Shown here one piece after another: positions 42,661-53,866 of a stretch of DNA of 64,000 bases (position 1 is its first letter; each line of letters begins with the position of its first letter). The stretch lies in the NCBI GenBank assembly GCA_022036555.1, contig CM039129.1, forward strand, positions 36,982,051 through 37,046,050, read 5' to 3'. The translations under genes and the position numbers were made by a program. This stretch comes from Microstegium vimineum (taxonomy: Eukaryota; Streptophyta; Magnoliopsida; Poales; Poaceae). The notes beneath the pieces are model-generated. The model ran no database searches, was not told where the DNA came from, and saw nothing but the letters and a program-made list of their open reading frames with translations.

Positions 42661-44269
42661 AGAGTGTACAGCTTTTCTTCTACTTTCCGTTTCCCGCTTG
42701 ATTTTGCCGTGCACATCTTCAGCTTTAGCATGGTGCCCACTGCCCACTGAAGACTCTGTTCTGTTATGCTGTGATATGCTGCTTTGTGGTTTCTTCTGGC
42801 AGAAAATGTTTACAATAAGAATCCGTGAAATGAGAAATATGGATAATTTGACTTTCCGAAAATCAGCATGTGAAGGTAAAATCAATGCATGATAATATGG
42901 AACATTCCGAAACGCACTTGAAGAAGCTACAATTCGGATGTCTGAATCCAACTAGTGCTGGTCCCTATCCAAAAAGTTCAGTGACAGCAAGCAAGGCGCT
43001 GAATTGGTGATACATGTGTGGTGGTGATGTGAACACTGAACAGAGGAAACGGTTAGGGAGTAGCCTTCTCCTGATATATGAAGCCAACAATTAATCTGCA
43101 CCCCATTAAAATTGTACCTTGTGTTTTCGAAAACAAAAACAAATTGTACATATGTGGATGTGTGTTGATGCCAACGACCTGATGAAAGATTTGGTATAGA
43201 CAATGTAACCACTCTCCCATGAGAAGTATGGATCACCAGCATATGACCGACACTATACTGGAGAGCAATATATATATGTAATGAACTAGCTACGTACAAG
43301 ATGTTTTTTTGAAAGGAAACTTTCTTACATATACAATACAATTACATGGTACAAACAGCTATGTGATATAGACAGGACAGAAATATAAGTTCACTGCGAA
43401 ATGCATGATGTGCTCATCATATGCATGGTCCTGCTTGCATGTTCTGCGAGATATATGCTGTGGTTGCGTGCATTCCGGGCTCAAAAATTTCCTGGGTTGT
43501 TATTGGATAGAGGGGACCCCCTACAGCTCGTGCGTTGTCCCCTAATCTTGAAGGAAAAAGTCTGCATATAATTGCATGTATAAATACATGTCTGTTTGTT
43601 GGTATAGTTTTGGGCATGTGATGAGCCTGCTGCATGCACTGAGATCCGGCCTTATGGTTGGCCTTGGGTAGACTAGACCGGTAGTGTGTGCTGTGCTGGT
43701 GATGAAGCTAGCAGGTCATGGCGGTTGAGATCTGCAATTGGGTTTGGACTTTAGACAGTCTCTGCCAGCAGCAGCATTTCTTCTCATCTGTTTTCGCTGT
43801 CGAATTGCTTCGGCATATTATAGCAACAATCTGGTAGGTTCGTGCAATGGAGATCATCGATCAAACGAACACTGATGGATGATGGATCAGTAACGGTTGA
43901 GACAGATCGATCGGTCATATGGTGCACAAGAATTGAATAACCAAGTGAAGAATCCGCGCAACAGTATAATATACAGTGCGAGGTTTCGTCAGCCAGCTAG
44001 CACAAAAAAATTGTTATTGCACAATTTTTTTATAAAAGGAGGAAGCAGCTCATTAACAAACCATAATCCAGAAAGGAAAAGTTTAGAGAAGACGTTTTTT
44101 ATATTTAATAATAAGCCAAAAAAGAAAAAATAAAATAAAATAAAAGGTAGAGACAGGACAGCAACGCAAACATTGGTACTAGTTTGGAGGCTTTGTGTTA
44201 AGCTTTGCCACCAAATGAATAGACATGCCACCAGGAGTAGTAATCTAACCACTGAATGCATGTGTCCAA

Positions 44270-44272
<3 letters not shown>

Positions 44273-44322
<50 letters not shown>
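44273..44322. repeat. (CT)n microsatellite
   Basis: About 25 uninterrupted CT units. Confidence 0.98.
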
Positions 44323-44326
<4 letters not shown>

Positions 44327-46307
44327 GTGACCCATAATCTGCAATCATCAACCTTTTCCTACCCTACTGCTAACTAACGCTCTCTCGTTGATAGTACTAG
44401 AAGGACTGTAGACTTCACCAGTCAGGTCAACGCAACAGTGCAAGTGCACATTGCATTTCATTCCATCCATCTCTTTGAGTCCCAGCTCAACAATCTCTCT
44501 GGTCAGACATCTAGCTCTATAAGTCTGTTTTTTCTTTCACCTAGAGTGAGAGTGAGAGAAGTGACGGCACCAATGCAAGTCCAAATGCATGCATGCAATG
44601 CAATGCACTGTGCATTTCTTGAACAGCAGTTCTGTCCGTCAGTCACTGTATAAGCACTTTCGCTTTGAGTGCAGAAGCTGGCTGCTGCACAAAAACAAGT
44701 CAAAACCACTGTTTGCACTTTATTTTACTTATTATTACACCCAAAAAAAGAGAGAGAGGACTGATTTTTTTTTTTAGATTAGAGAGGACTGAATTTAGGA
44801 GCCTACCGTTTGGTGGCTGCTGTGTCCTTTAGCTAATAGCTGCCCCTAATTGCTGGTAGTGGTGGATGCTGGATGGATCGCCCCAGCCTCGTTGCAGCTG
44901 ATGAACAAGAAACAATCGCTTGGCAACAAACAAGACAAGAGGCCCTTTAATGGCGACAACTCTCTCGCTGAGCAAAAGCAAACTATGGACCTGTGATGTG
45001 AGTGAGCTGTATGAATCGCTCGATCGTCATTAGCCAGTAGTACATACAGTCACCCGTGAATCATAGACTCATAGTACGTCCGGCATAATTTCGTATGCGA
45101 TGTCACAAACCTCCTATTAATTTCTGTCAGATAATGCCAGTGCTGAAATGGACATCGCAGAAATCTTGCGAAGTGCTTGGAATAATTCTCCTTTTCTTTC
45201 TTTCTTTATCAAAAAAAAAAAACCGATCCAATCACATTCATATATAGTGCCTGATGACTCTGTCTGAAGTATGTAACTTCCATTGAAAGTGAAGCACACG
45301 AGAGGAGAGGCGGAAGTGAAAGCAACCCTCGTCGTCGCACCCATCCATCCAATTCTGACCCGACCTTCCTGCTGAAGAAAAGAATGGTCAGAACAGATCA
45401 ACAAAACTGTCAGTCAGCTCTTCAGTGAATTCGGTATGGGACCTAATTTCACCCAACAGCTGACAGTGACAGTCTCTTCACACCCTCCACTCTGCCTTGC
45501 TCCCCTTTCACTATTTCCTGCCAGCTCTGCCTGACTCCGTCTCCTGTATCTGTATGCAAGCGTATATCCTCTCTTGATCTGCAGTCTCTGTAGTGTATGA
45601 ATATGCATGCATATTTACAGATATATATAAATTTATTTATATATATGTATATGATCTGCCTTTGAGTGTGTGGGGATATGATCCAAGCAAAACGTACACA
45701 CCTTCGTCGCCGCACCAGCAGCCTCCAGCTCTATCCATCTATAGCCTGGCGCCTTGTACCGGACGACACCTACAATGCATGCTTGCAACGTCTCATCGTC
45801 GTCTCTTCTGGCCTGCTCCTACACCCATTCATATCATACTGTTTGGTTGGTAGCCGTAGATGTTACCAAGACGACGATCGAGATGAATTCCAGTTTCAGC
45901 CAGATTTCTTCCTCTATTCATCCCTGCTCCAATCGCTTGCTTCTTCTCCTGCTATCTGCCTTGCCACGCCACCTCGGACCTCGCTCTGCTCTGCTCCTCC
46001 ATATTAATAAGAGCCGAGGCCCGGCCGCCTCTCTCGCCGTGCCCGTCCGTTGGTTACCGGGTCAGTGCAGCAGAGCAGAGCAGAGCAGTAGGTGGTCAGT
46101 CAGTCAATCATCCGCTCGTCCATTCCATTCCACTCCAGCTCTTCCTGCTCTGCTCTTGACCGCCGGCCAACCATCCATCCACCGGCGCACGCCCCGCCAT
46201 AAACATAAAGCCGAGCAGGCAGATATCGATTCGAGTCTCGAGCACACACTGTTGCATTGCTGATTGCTCTGTCTCCTCCTCCGCCTCGTCTCACTCCCTT
46301 GCTGACC

Positions 46308-47318
46308 ATGAGGAGGGCAGGGCTAGCGCGCGCATCATCCGCCGGGCACGGCGCGGCGACGGCGGTGATACGGTCCGCGGTGTCGGCCTTCTTCTCCGGG
46401 TACCACTGCTTCACCTCCGTGGCGGCGCTACTAGCGCTCCCGTTCTCAGCGGCGGTGCTAGCGTCCGGTGCGATAGCGCCGTCGTCGTCGACCCTACACG
46501 CGGTGGCGTCACGGCTCCGCGCCGTGTTCGCCGCCGCGGGGTTCCCTTCCTCCCCCTTCTTCGCCCTACTCGAAGCCAAGCTGTCGCAGACCGTGTTCAC
46601 GTTCGCCGCCACGCTTCCGTTCGCTCTCACCTTCCTTCTCCTCGCCAAAGCCTCCATCGCCGCCATGCTCCGTGACGACAACGCCTCGTCGCCGCTCCGG
46701 CGGAGGAGGATCGCCGTCGCCGTCGCTGCGCTCCCGCCGTGGGGCGCCGTCGCGCGCGCGTACCCTGCCGTGGTGGCGACGCACATCCTCAACGCGTTCC
46801 TGATTCTCTCCGCCAACGCCGCCGTGTTCTCGCTACTACTACTGGCGTTCAGCGCCGCCGACGTGGTGGGCCTCACATCCCACTTCTGGACGCTGGCGCT
46901 ATCCGCCGCGGGGGCGATCGTCTACTCGCTGGCAATCGGAGTAGCGACCGTGGTCTGCAACCTCGCCGTCGTCGTGGCCGCCATGGAGCCCGGGTGTTCC
47001 GGCCACGCGGCGGTGATCAGGGCATGCGTCGTCATCAGAGGACGCGTGTCCACGGCGCTCGCGCTCGCTCTGCCCACTAACCTTGGCATGACGGCGGCTG
47101 AGGCGCTGTTTGGGTTACGTGTTGTTGCGCAGCGAAGGAGGGACGGGAGGCTCAAGCCTGGTGTTGCTGGCGAGGCCTTCTCGATTGCTTATATCCATGC
47201 TATTTGTGTGGTGCTTGAGATTATTGTTAGTTGTATGTTTTATAGGAGGTGTAAGAGGAGTGAAGCTGATGAGCTTAGAGAGATCGAGCCAGAGGAGAAA
47301 GGAGACCTCCAGGCTTGA
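46308..47318 (+). CDS. Multi-pass membrane protein of unknown function, single exon
   Basis: 336 aa from the ATG at 46308 (context GACCATGAGG). Six hydrophobic stretches are visible (about residues 36-57, 93-118, 150-185, 195-228, 250-275, 295-315), with a short basic N terminus and an acidic C-terminal tail (about the last 15 residues, E/D/K-rich). It resembles a grass/plant family of membrane proteins of 300-340 aa with no assigned role, and I recognise no catalytic motif. GC-rich at third positions, as usual for intronless grass genes; the last 150 bases drop in GC. An upstream in-frame extension to 46257 lacks ATG and is rejected. Location (ER, plasma membrane) is not predictable by eye. 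Confidence 0.85.
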   Translation: MRRAGLARASSAGHGAATAVIRSAVSAFFSGYHCFTSVAALLALPFSAAVLASGAIAPSSSTLHAVASRLRAVFAAAGFPSSPFFALLEAKLSQTVFTFAATLPFALTFLLLAKASIAAMLRDDNASSPLRRRRIAVAVAALPPWGAVARAYPAVVATHILNAFLILSANAAVFSLLLLAFSAADVVGLTSHFWTLALSAAGAIVYSLAIGVATVVCNLAVVVAAMEPGCSGHAAVIRACVVIRGRVSTALALALPTNLGMTAAEALFGLRVVAQRRRDGRLKPGVAGEAFSIAYIHAICVVLEIIVSCMFYRRCKRSEADELREIEPEEKGDLQA

Positions 47319-48328
47319 TCACCTCTCAATCTTCAAGCTTTGGTCTGTCTGGTGCATGCACAAGGAGAAGGAGGGGAAAAAACACAGAAATAGTAGCATC
47401 ATAGTTTGTCTTTCTGTGAAGCAACAGGATCAAATCATAGGGTACAGAACTGATCCAGAGAAATATCATATAGTGGTAAAGTCGAGATAGATTTATGCAA
47501 AAAAAAAATGTTTCTTTTTTATGGAAAGCAAATGCCAAATGGTACAAATTGAGTTCAAATAAACCGTTATCTTGTACAGAAGCAAATGCGAAATGTTCTC
47601 AATGGTACATCAGAAACTCGTGGGCATCTAAGAAGGAATTTCAGTTCAGAGCATCTAACCCCTTCTGCTGAGATCTATTTATTCCATTTCTGATTTTGAA
47701 CAAAAAAAAAACATGCTATCAGGTTAAGATGGCACTCATGTATGAAGTCACATAATTGATGACGTGGAAGAGAATAATCTTATCCTATCCTACTATTGTT
47801 ACGTTAATCCCACGCGATGTGTTACAAAAAGAGATACATCATAAAAAAATTTCTCTAAACAGAAACACCCAACCATTATTTCGCTAGACTAGACGGAACT
47901 GTTGTTTGGCTTATTAGCCACCGAAACAGTGTTTTTCTCTAACAGAAAAACAACCAAAAACGATATCAGTCACCAAAACGATCAAACGAACAGACCGATG
48001 TATGTATTAACCCACGTGAGTATTAATTTTACTTGTTTCCAAAAAATTACCCACGATTGCCATTAGAAAAAAAAATCTAACTTATCCCCTACACATATGT
48101 ATATCTATGTTACTACATATGCCATGTGAGTATTAACCCCTAGTTTTTCATCTAAACTACCATAAGAATCAATACCATTACTATGGAAAAAAAACTAAAA
48201 TAGCCCCCAATAGTTTGCATATAAATTACCTACCTCTATTATTACTAAAATTAAATTATCATATTAAATATGCAACTAAACTATGTACTTCTGCTATTAT
48301 AAACAAATCTTCACCCCCTCTTCTTACA
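47319..48328. other. 3' flank of the membrane-protein gene, then AT-rich repeat-like sequence
   Basis: No gene. A small hAT-like MITE is possible at 47897-47995 (TTTGGCTTATTAGCCACC at one side). From 47990 to 48780 there are diverged repeats of ATTACCCACNATTGCCATTA, interrupted by the Stowaway at 48329. Confidence 0.4.
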
Positions 48329-48590
48329 TACTCCCTCCATATGGTAAAAGAAGTCATTTTTGGACAACGACACGGTCTCTAAAGCATTACTTTGATTTCA
48401 TATTTCTATAAAAATATTAATTAAAAAATGATATATGTATACTTTAATGAAAGTATATTTCAAGATAAATCTATTCGTATGGTTTTTACATTTTCAAACT
48501 CAACAACTTAAAAATTATTCATGATTTATATTCCCGATATTTGACCAAAACCTTGTCCAAAACAACTTCTTTTACGATATGGAGGGAGTA
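48329..48590. mobile_element. Stowaway-type MITE
   Basis: TACTCCCTCCATATGGTAAAAG at the left and its inverted partner CTTTTACGATATGGAGGGAGTA at the right, about 262 bp, TA flanks. It sits inside the ATTACCCAC repeat stretch. Confidence 0.88.
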
Positions 48591-49120
48591 CATTATAACA
48601 ATATTTAGCCAAAGAAGGAAACCTTTGCACACAGGGCCTAGACATTACCAGTTTAACTATAGAGAAAAAAAAAACATATGCATGTTAATAAATTACCCAC
48701 CATTGTCATTACACAAAATGTAACCCAAAATACCCCTATACTTGTTTCTTTTCTACTCACCATTGCCATTCTTTATTGAAATTGAGGAGAATCCAAATAC
48801 GTACATTTGTTGTGCTTGACATGAATTTTAGACTTCAAAGTTTCAATTCAAATGATCTTTTGATGTACAAATTTATAACCAAAAAAGAAAAAATACAAAG
48901 TTTAAGCAAGATGTTTAAAATGATATAAACATAAGATAAGAAAGTCAAAGTATATAAAAATCTGATAGAAACCATGATCAAATATACTCGTAATATCATG
49001 GAAAGAAACAAGCATATACTATTAATATAAGGCAAACATTATAGTGAGTTCAGACTAGATATTCAATAGTTGATTTGCAAAAGATGGCAAAACATGTGAC
49101 GAATCAACAGAATAATACAT

Positions 49121-50378
49121 GGGCTCATTCGGCTGTGCTACTTGCAGCTGTTTGGGCTGTGCGTACCGCACAGCCCATCTTCTGTAGCCCAAACAGCTGC
49201 GCTGGGCTGGTCCTCCGCCTCCGGCCTCTACTCGTCTGTCGTCTCGGCTTCCGGCATCCTCGCCCGCGGCAAGCCACACGTTCGCTCAGTATATCCCATT
49301 CCTTGCTGTACCGATGCGTCCCAATTTCCATTCAAATCAAACCGATGAGGCTTGGCCTATTACTGTCTCACAGTTAGATCTACGCCATACCTACTTCAGC
49401 TTTACTTTTCTTTGCCTGGCATGCGGAGGACATGTATAATTCATTTTCATTCCATAGTCAACTCCAATAGTTTGACAATTTTGATTTGGCAAAACATGAA
49501 ATTTGCCAACTCTGAAATAGATATGCCAAAGCAAAAAATACGTAATCTCCAACAGTTCCTCATAATGACTTGGCAAAAACGGAAATTATGGACCAGTGGA
49601 CCTGGTCATTTTTTTTTCGCGGCATTTTCCTGTTCCACCGTGAAAAAAAAGGCGTCGCCCAGTGTTCCGCCGTGAAAAAAAGAAGGAAAAAAATTATCTC
49701 CCCCTTTTCACGGTCTCCAAATTGCCAAGTGCGGACTCCTATTTGCAACTTTGGCAAACATACCAAGTCCAAATGTCAAACTGTTGGCCATCAGTTTTTT
49801 AGTTTTTTTGACAAAATTAGATATGCCAAGTCTAAATGTCAAACTGTTGGAGTTGCTCTAAGTAGTACTTAAATTTCAATCTTCTTTCCAGGATTGTTCC
49901 CACTGCCATTTGTACGTATTAAATATGGCTGCCTGTTCCGTGGATGAAGATGGCTCCTTTCCAAAAGACCATTAGTTTCAGATAGCAGACAGCAGATGGC
50001 GCTCATTCCATCCATGCGATCGGTAATGTGACTTCCCTGTTCCAGTCTGGTGTAGGACATTGCCATGGATGTAATTTGGAAAAGATTGCAAATGTACGGT
50101 GGTGTGATTTTAAGCACAATAATGATCCCATTTGTGTGCCTTTTGTTGCAATGCATTACTCCGTATGTGTTCTATTTGCTGTGACTGTGTACGTTTTTTT
50201 CCAGCCATTTGGTCGTTCCATTTTTTTGAATTTTTGAATGCTACTTCCGGTTGGCATGTGTCCGTTGGCTACAGCCTTCAGCTGCTGTGATGGCTCCATG
50301 CTGCAGCCAAACAGTCTGTGCAGCAGCAGCTACAGGCTGCAGCCAGCAGCGCTGCAAGTAGCACAGCCGAATAATGGG
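49121..50378. mobile_element. Fold-back/hAT-like element with 22-bp perfect inverted ends
   Basis: ATTCGGCTGTGCTACTTGCAGC (49127-49148) and its exact inverse (50351-50372) bound about 1.25 kb. The left arm also folds on itself (CAGCTGTTTGGGCT with AGCCCAAACAGCTG at 49145-49197) and the right arm is rich in CAGC/GCTG palindromes. No transposase is present. A nested MITE fills 49456-49864. I see no clear 8-bp target duplication. Confidence 0.65.
49456..49864. mobile_element. Nested MITE with CAACTCCAATAGTTTGAC ends
   Basis: AGTCAACTCCAATAGTTTGACA at the left is matched by the inverted TGTCAAACTGTTGGAGTTGCTC at the right. The interior repeats TTGGCAAA motifs and has two inverted TTCCACCGTGAAAAAAA-like blocks. 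No coding capacity. Confidence 0.7.
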
Positions 50379-51195
50379 GTGATGGTGTTGTTGGTTTTAA
50401 TTTTGCACCACAAGGCTTAGATTTGTATCTCAAGATTGCAAGATCAACATATGATAGAGTAAAATGCATTGATAGTAGAACTACAACCTAATGATAAGGC
50501 ATCCCACCTAACCTGAATCTATGAGAAATGCACATGTGTAAACTTCATAGGTGTAGACATGAGTTGGTTTACCATGCTTGAACCCCATATATAGTTCAAG
50601 GTTGTGGCATCATCCAAACAATCAAGGAAGACGGCAAGGAAGACATAGCTCACAAACCACAATGGTGAAACTACTATGCATGCGTGATGATAATGACAAA
50701 TGATGAAGCCGCGCCATTGATTTAGCAGTAGCATATAGAGTGAAACAAGTGACTAAGTGAGGAGGTTACATCCTAAGTTTAAATAGGATTGAACGCGCAC
50801 TAGTCGTGCGATTACGTAGGCACCCATACTAGCTATTAATATAGAAGAAATGACTAACCCAAGGCATATATATATATATATATGTGTGCATGATGTATAT
50901 CCCACCATTTTTAATGGTAAGTCTTGATTTTCGTTGATCTCAAAACTGCTTGACGGTTTAAGAAAAGGGACATACACAAACAACTTGATTTATAGTTTAC
51001 CATGAATTCAAGAGAAACATTGAACATAAACACCGTAGCCACAAGAGGCACCTAGAGAGCAATACTGATGGACTATATTTGTTAAAGGAGTTTTTTTATT
51101 ATGTTTAGAATTTCTTCCATTTTCTCCTATTTCCTCTACAATATTCTAAATCTTTTTTAATTATATTTATAAAAAGTATTTTGGTCTTTTCGTAT
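50379..51195. other. Intergenic, AT-rich, no gene seen
   Basis: Contains a short (TA)n run near 50868-50883. Nothing else supported. Confidence 0.4.
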
Positions 51196-51229
51196 TGTGA
51201 ACCCCGCCGACGTGGCCCTCTCCCGCTCT

Positions 51230-51502
51230 GCCCCAGCGGACCGACGTATGAACGCTGCAGGCCTGCAGCCGCCGGGAAGTCGCACGAGCAGCAGTAAAGC
51301 CATGGCCGGCCGAGAGAACGATGGTGGCCACATCAAGATCTGCAACTACGGACCCTCCACCGCCCTTTGATGGAACCCTCGCGTACATGGCGTTGGAGGT
51401 GCTGATGAAGAACACCGACGATGGCACGCGCTCGTGGTTGTGGACGTGTGGTCGCTCGGCTTCGTGATGGTGGAGATCCTCACCTGCCACGCCTGCCGCT
51501 AA
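51230..51502 (+). pseudogene. Protein kinase C-terminal-lobe remnant
   Basis: From about 51320 the plus strand reads HIKICNYG (the magnesium-binding DFG block, here with Asp changed to Asn and Phe to Tyr), then after a frameshift GTLAYMALEVLMKNTDDGTR (the APE block changed to ALE), and after a second shift VVDVWSLGFVMVEILT, ending in TAA at 51500. The order and spacing are those of a Ser/Thr kinase activation loop and helix F, of MAPKKK-like type. The N-lobe is missing. It is a dead fragment, perhaps captured by a neighbouring transposon. Confidence 0.75.
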
Positions 51503-51746
51503 TCGCAGCTTGCCGCGCAGTCAACCACACCATGCACACTCGCGCTAGCTAGCTAGCAACACTAGCTCTCGTGGTGGCCAACGTCACTCGCCTCGTCTTC
51601 ATGCGCGTGAACCTGGGACGACATGGATGCCCATCACCCATGTCATGTTCCCGTCCAGTTGTTGCACGTGCTTCATTGCCAACGCGATGCTATGCGAGAA
51701 AGGCTATGCATTCTTGGACAGCTGCAGCCGTGCCATGGCCGGCTGT

Positions 51747-52289
51747 CACCAGTACAGAAACCACTTTTGACTGCAAAATCGGCTTTAGCTCCAGTGGAAA
51801 TTGTGCCCGGGACTAAAGGGATCTTTAGCTTCGGTTGATAACACCAACCGGGACTAAAAGTCCCCTCCCAACGGCTCGTTGGTCAGACATTGTCAGGAGG
51901 GACTTTTATTCACCTTTAGCCGCGGTTGGTAACACCAACCGGGGTTAGACCTTTAGCCCCAGTTTAAGGCACAAACCGAGGCTAATTCAGGGTCTTTAGT
52001 CCCGGCTAGTCCCCTCTATTTGAACTCTCTTCCTCCCCTCCCCGAGCCCGAGAGCTCATTTCTTCCCTATCTGTTCTTGCTCTTGTTCTTGGTGTTCTTC
52101 ATTGTTTTTCATCTCCTCTTCGGTCATTGCTTCATTTGATCACTTCTACGCCTCCATCGACTCGTTGAAAGGTTACTATCTTCAACCTCTCATGTTTTAG
52201 CGGCAACATATATTGTTTCTTGTTCTAGATGTGATTTTTCTTTATGATTTTCTCTTTTTTGCCATTTTAAGTTTCATTCACTTGACATT
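51747..52289. mobile_element. CACTA-like transposon end with subterminal repeats
   Basis: The stretch starts near CACCAGTACAGAAACCA, similar to CACTA termini, and carries several direct and inverted units of the CTTTAGTCCCGGTTGGTAACACC / GGTGTTACCAACC type typical of grass CACTA subterminal regions (51800-52015). Pyrimidine-rich leader sequence follows until the Sirevirus LTR at 52290 interrupts it. No transposase. Confidence 0.55.
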
Positions 52290-53813
52290 TGAAGAATCAT
52301 GACCCTATTGATTTTGGTGATTAACGAAAATTAGCAATTATTATGGCTAACGTGTGTTTTCCAGAGGCTATGAGTAGCCTAGCCATAGTGATCAACATGA
52401 ATGAGCATCAATGTGTGTCACCTAGCCCCTAAGATGGATATCATTTCGGATTTCAAAGAGACATGATGAAGACCCTAGAATGATAGGCTAAGTGTCATAA
52501 GGTGATGAAGGACACTTAGAAATAGATAGGGCTTATATTTGATCTTTGACCGTACTATTAAGAGGGGTTGAGACTAGTAACTTGACTTAGGAAAGCTTCA
52601 TGAACTAGGTGTGGTGCACACTTGTCTTCCTTAGCTCTAAGCAAGCCTATGGTGACCGTAAGATAACCTAGAACAACTTCCATATTCATTGCAGCGAAAA
52701 ACGAAGTTGAGAGGCCCGTTTTCTGGGCGACGGACGCTCCTGACGGAGGCGTTGGACGCTGTCCGTCGCGTCGGACAAAGGCGTCGGACGCTGGGTGGTT
52801 AAGTCCACAACGTCTGTTGGCCTTCCAGTGGCCGTGGTTTCTGGCTAAGTTTTTCAGGGTCCAACGGACGCTGTCCGTCGACCAGGCGTCGGACGCTTGG
52901 AGAGCGTCCGTCGGCCTTCCAGTGAGGGTGTTTTCTCATCCCGAGTTAGAGTGTAGCGTCGGACGCTGGGAAGAGCGTCCATCGCCCCTCCGACGGAGCG
53001 TCCGTCGCTGGGAAATCCTGTCAGAACTAGCCGTTGGGGCATGCAACGGGGAGTCTGTCGCCAACTTAAAAGCTATGTTTTTTCCAGCCCGATGGAGTTT
53101 TGTGTGAGGTCTATTTATAGCCCAACACTTGCCTTCCCACCTTGCCTTTGCTCATTTCATTTGCTGAGTTTGTTGAGAAGGTTGGGAAGAGAGCAAGAGC
53201 CCTAGAGAGAGAGTGATTTGTGAATCCATCCATCCTCTCCTCTAGTTCATCCAAGAGTTCAAGTGTGCATCCTCTAGTTGTGAAGCTTGAGTGAGTCAAG
53301 CGAAGATCGAGGCTTGTTACTCTTGGTGATCGACATCACCTAGACGGTCTGGTGGTGCTTGGAGGAAGGTGATCACCGGAGGATTGTCGGCGGCCCTTCT
53401 TCATCGACGTTGTGATCGGTTGTGGGCGATTCACCGAGCCGGAGTGGCGAAGAATCAGCCCGTAGAGAGCACTCATCCCTTGCGCGGGATTGAGGAGGAG
53501 CTATACCTTGCGAGGTGCTCCAACGAGGACTAGGGGGGAGTGTCGACTCCTCGATACCTCGGCAAAACATCACCGTGTCAAGCATCTCTTTCCCTAGCTC
53601 TTTCTTACCGCATTACTTTCCGCACTTGTCTTTCAATTCATACTAGAATTGTGTAGGAAGTTTTCGTTTTCTATTGATTTGCTACCGCTTTCTAGCTAGG
53701 ACACACAAGCAGTAGACACTAGGGGGTTAATTGGCTCTTGATAGGTTTAATTCTTGTCTAGAAATTAAAAAGAGCCCAATTCATCCCCTCTCTTGGGCAT
53801 CTTGATCCTTTCA
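52290..53813 (+). repeat. 5' LTR of the plus-strand Sirevirus
   Basis: Begins TGAAGAATCATGACCC and ends GATCCTTTCA just before the PBS, about 1.52 kb. The middle (52730-53030) is crowded with CGACGGACGCT / AGCGTCCGTCG units in both orientations. The start is chosen from the TG and the known start of related Sirevirus LTRs and could be off by a few bases. Confidence 0.75.
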
Positions 53814-53815
53814 AT

Positions 53816-53827
53816 TGGTATCAGAGC
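53816..53827 (+). promoter_or_regulatory. Primer-binding site for initiator Met tRNA
   Basis: TGGTATCAGAGC, the canonical plant copia primer site, two bases after the LTR end. Confidence 0.95.
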
Positions 53828-53866
53828 AAAGTTTGCTCTAAATTAGACTTCACCGCCTAGAGCAAG

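Larger units (their letters stand above)
41553..46307. other. Intergenic region with simple repeats, no gene supported
   Basis: Long AT-rich spacer. It holds a (C)29 run, a (CA)n run and a (CT)n run, listed separately. Open frames here are short and lack start or codon support. From about 45900 the sequence becomes C-rich and is the promoter and 5' UTR of the membrane-protein gene at 46308, with CAGAG repeats near 46060-46090. Confidence 0.5.

Noticed and set aside
43000..45900. A microRNA precursor in the long spacer
   Set aside because: I looked for stems carrying well-known plant miRNA sequences and saw none. The inverted TGCATGCATGC words near 44588 are too short.
46257..46307. Upstream extension of the membrane protein
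   Set aside because: In frame but without an ATG. The ATG at 46308 has good context and gives a normal N terminus.
46100..46876. 258-codon open frame on the minus strand opposite the membrane-protein gene
   Set aside because: It is the mirror of a GC-rich coding region. The plus frame has hydrophobic segments, a good start and a defined end.
51800..52015. Repeated GGTTGGTAACACCAACC units as a CRISPR-like or riboswitch structure
   Set aside because: Spacing is irregular and the units are the known subterminal repeats of grass CACTA transposons. This is a plant nuclear genome.
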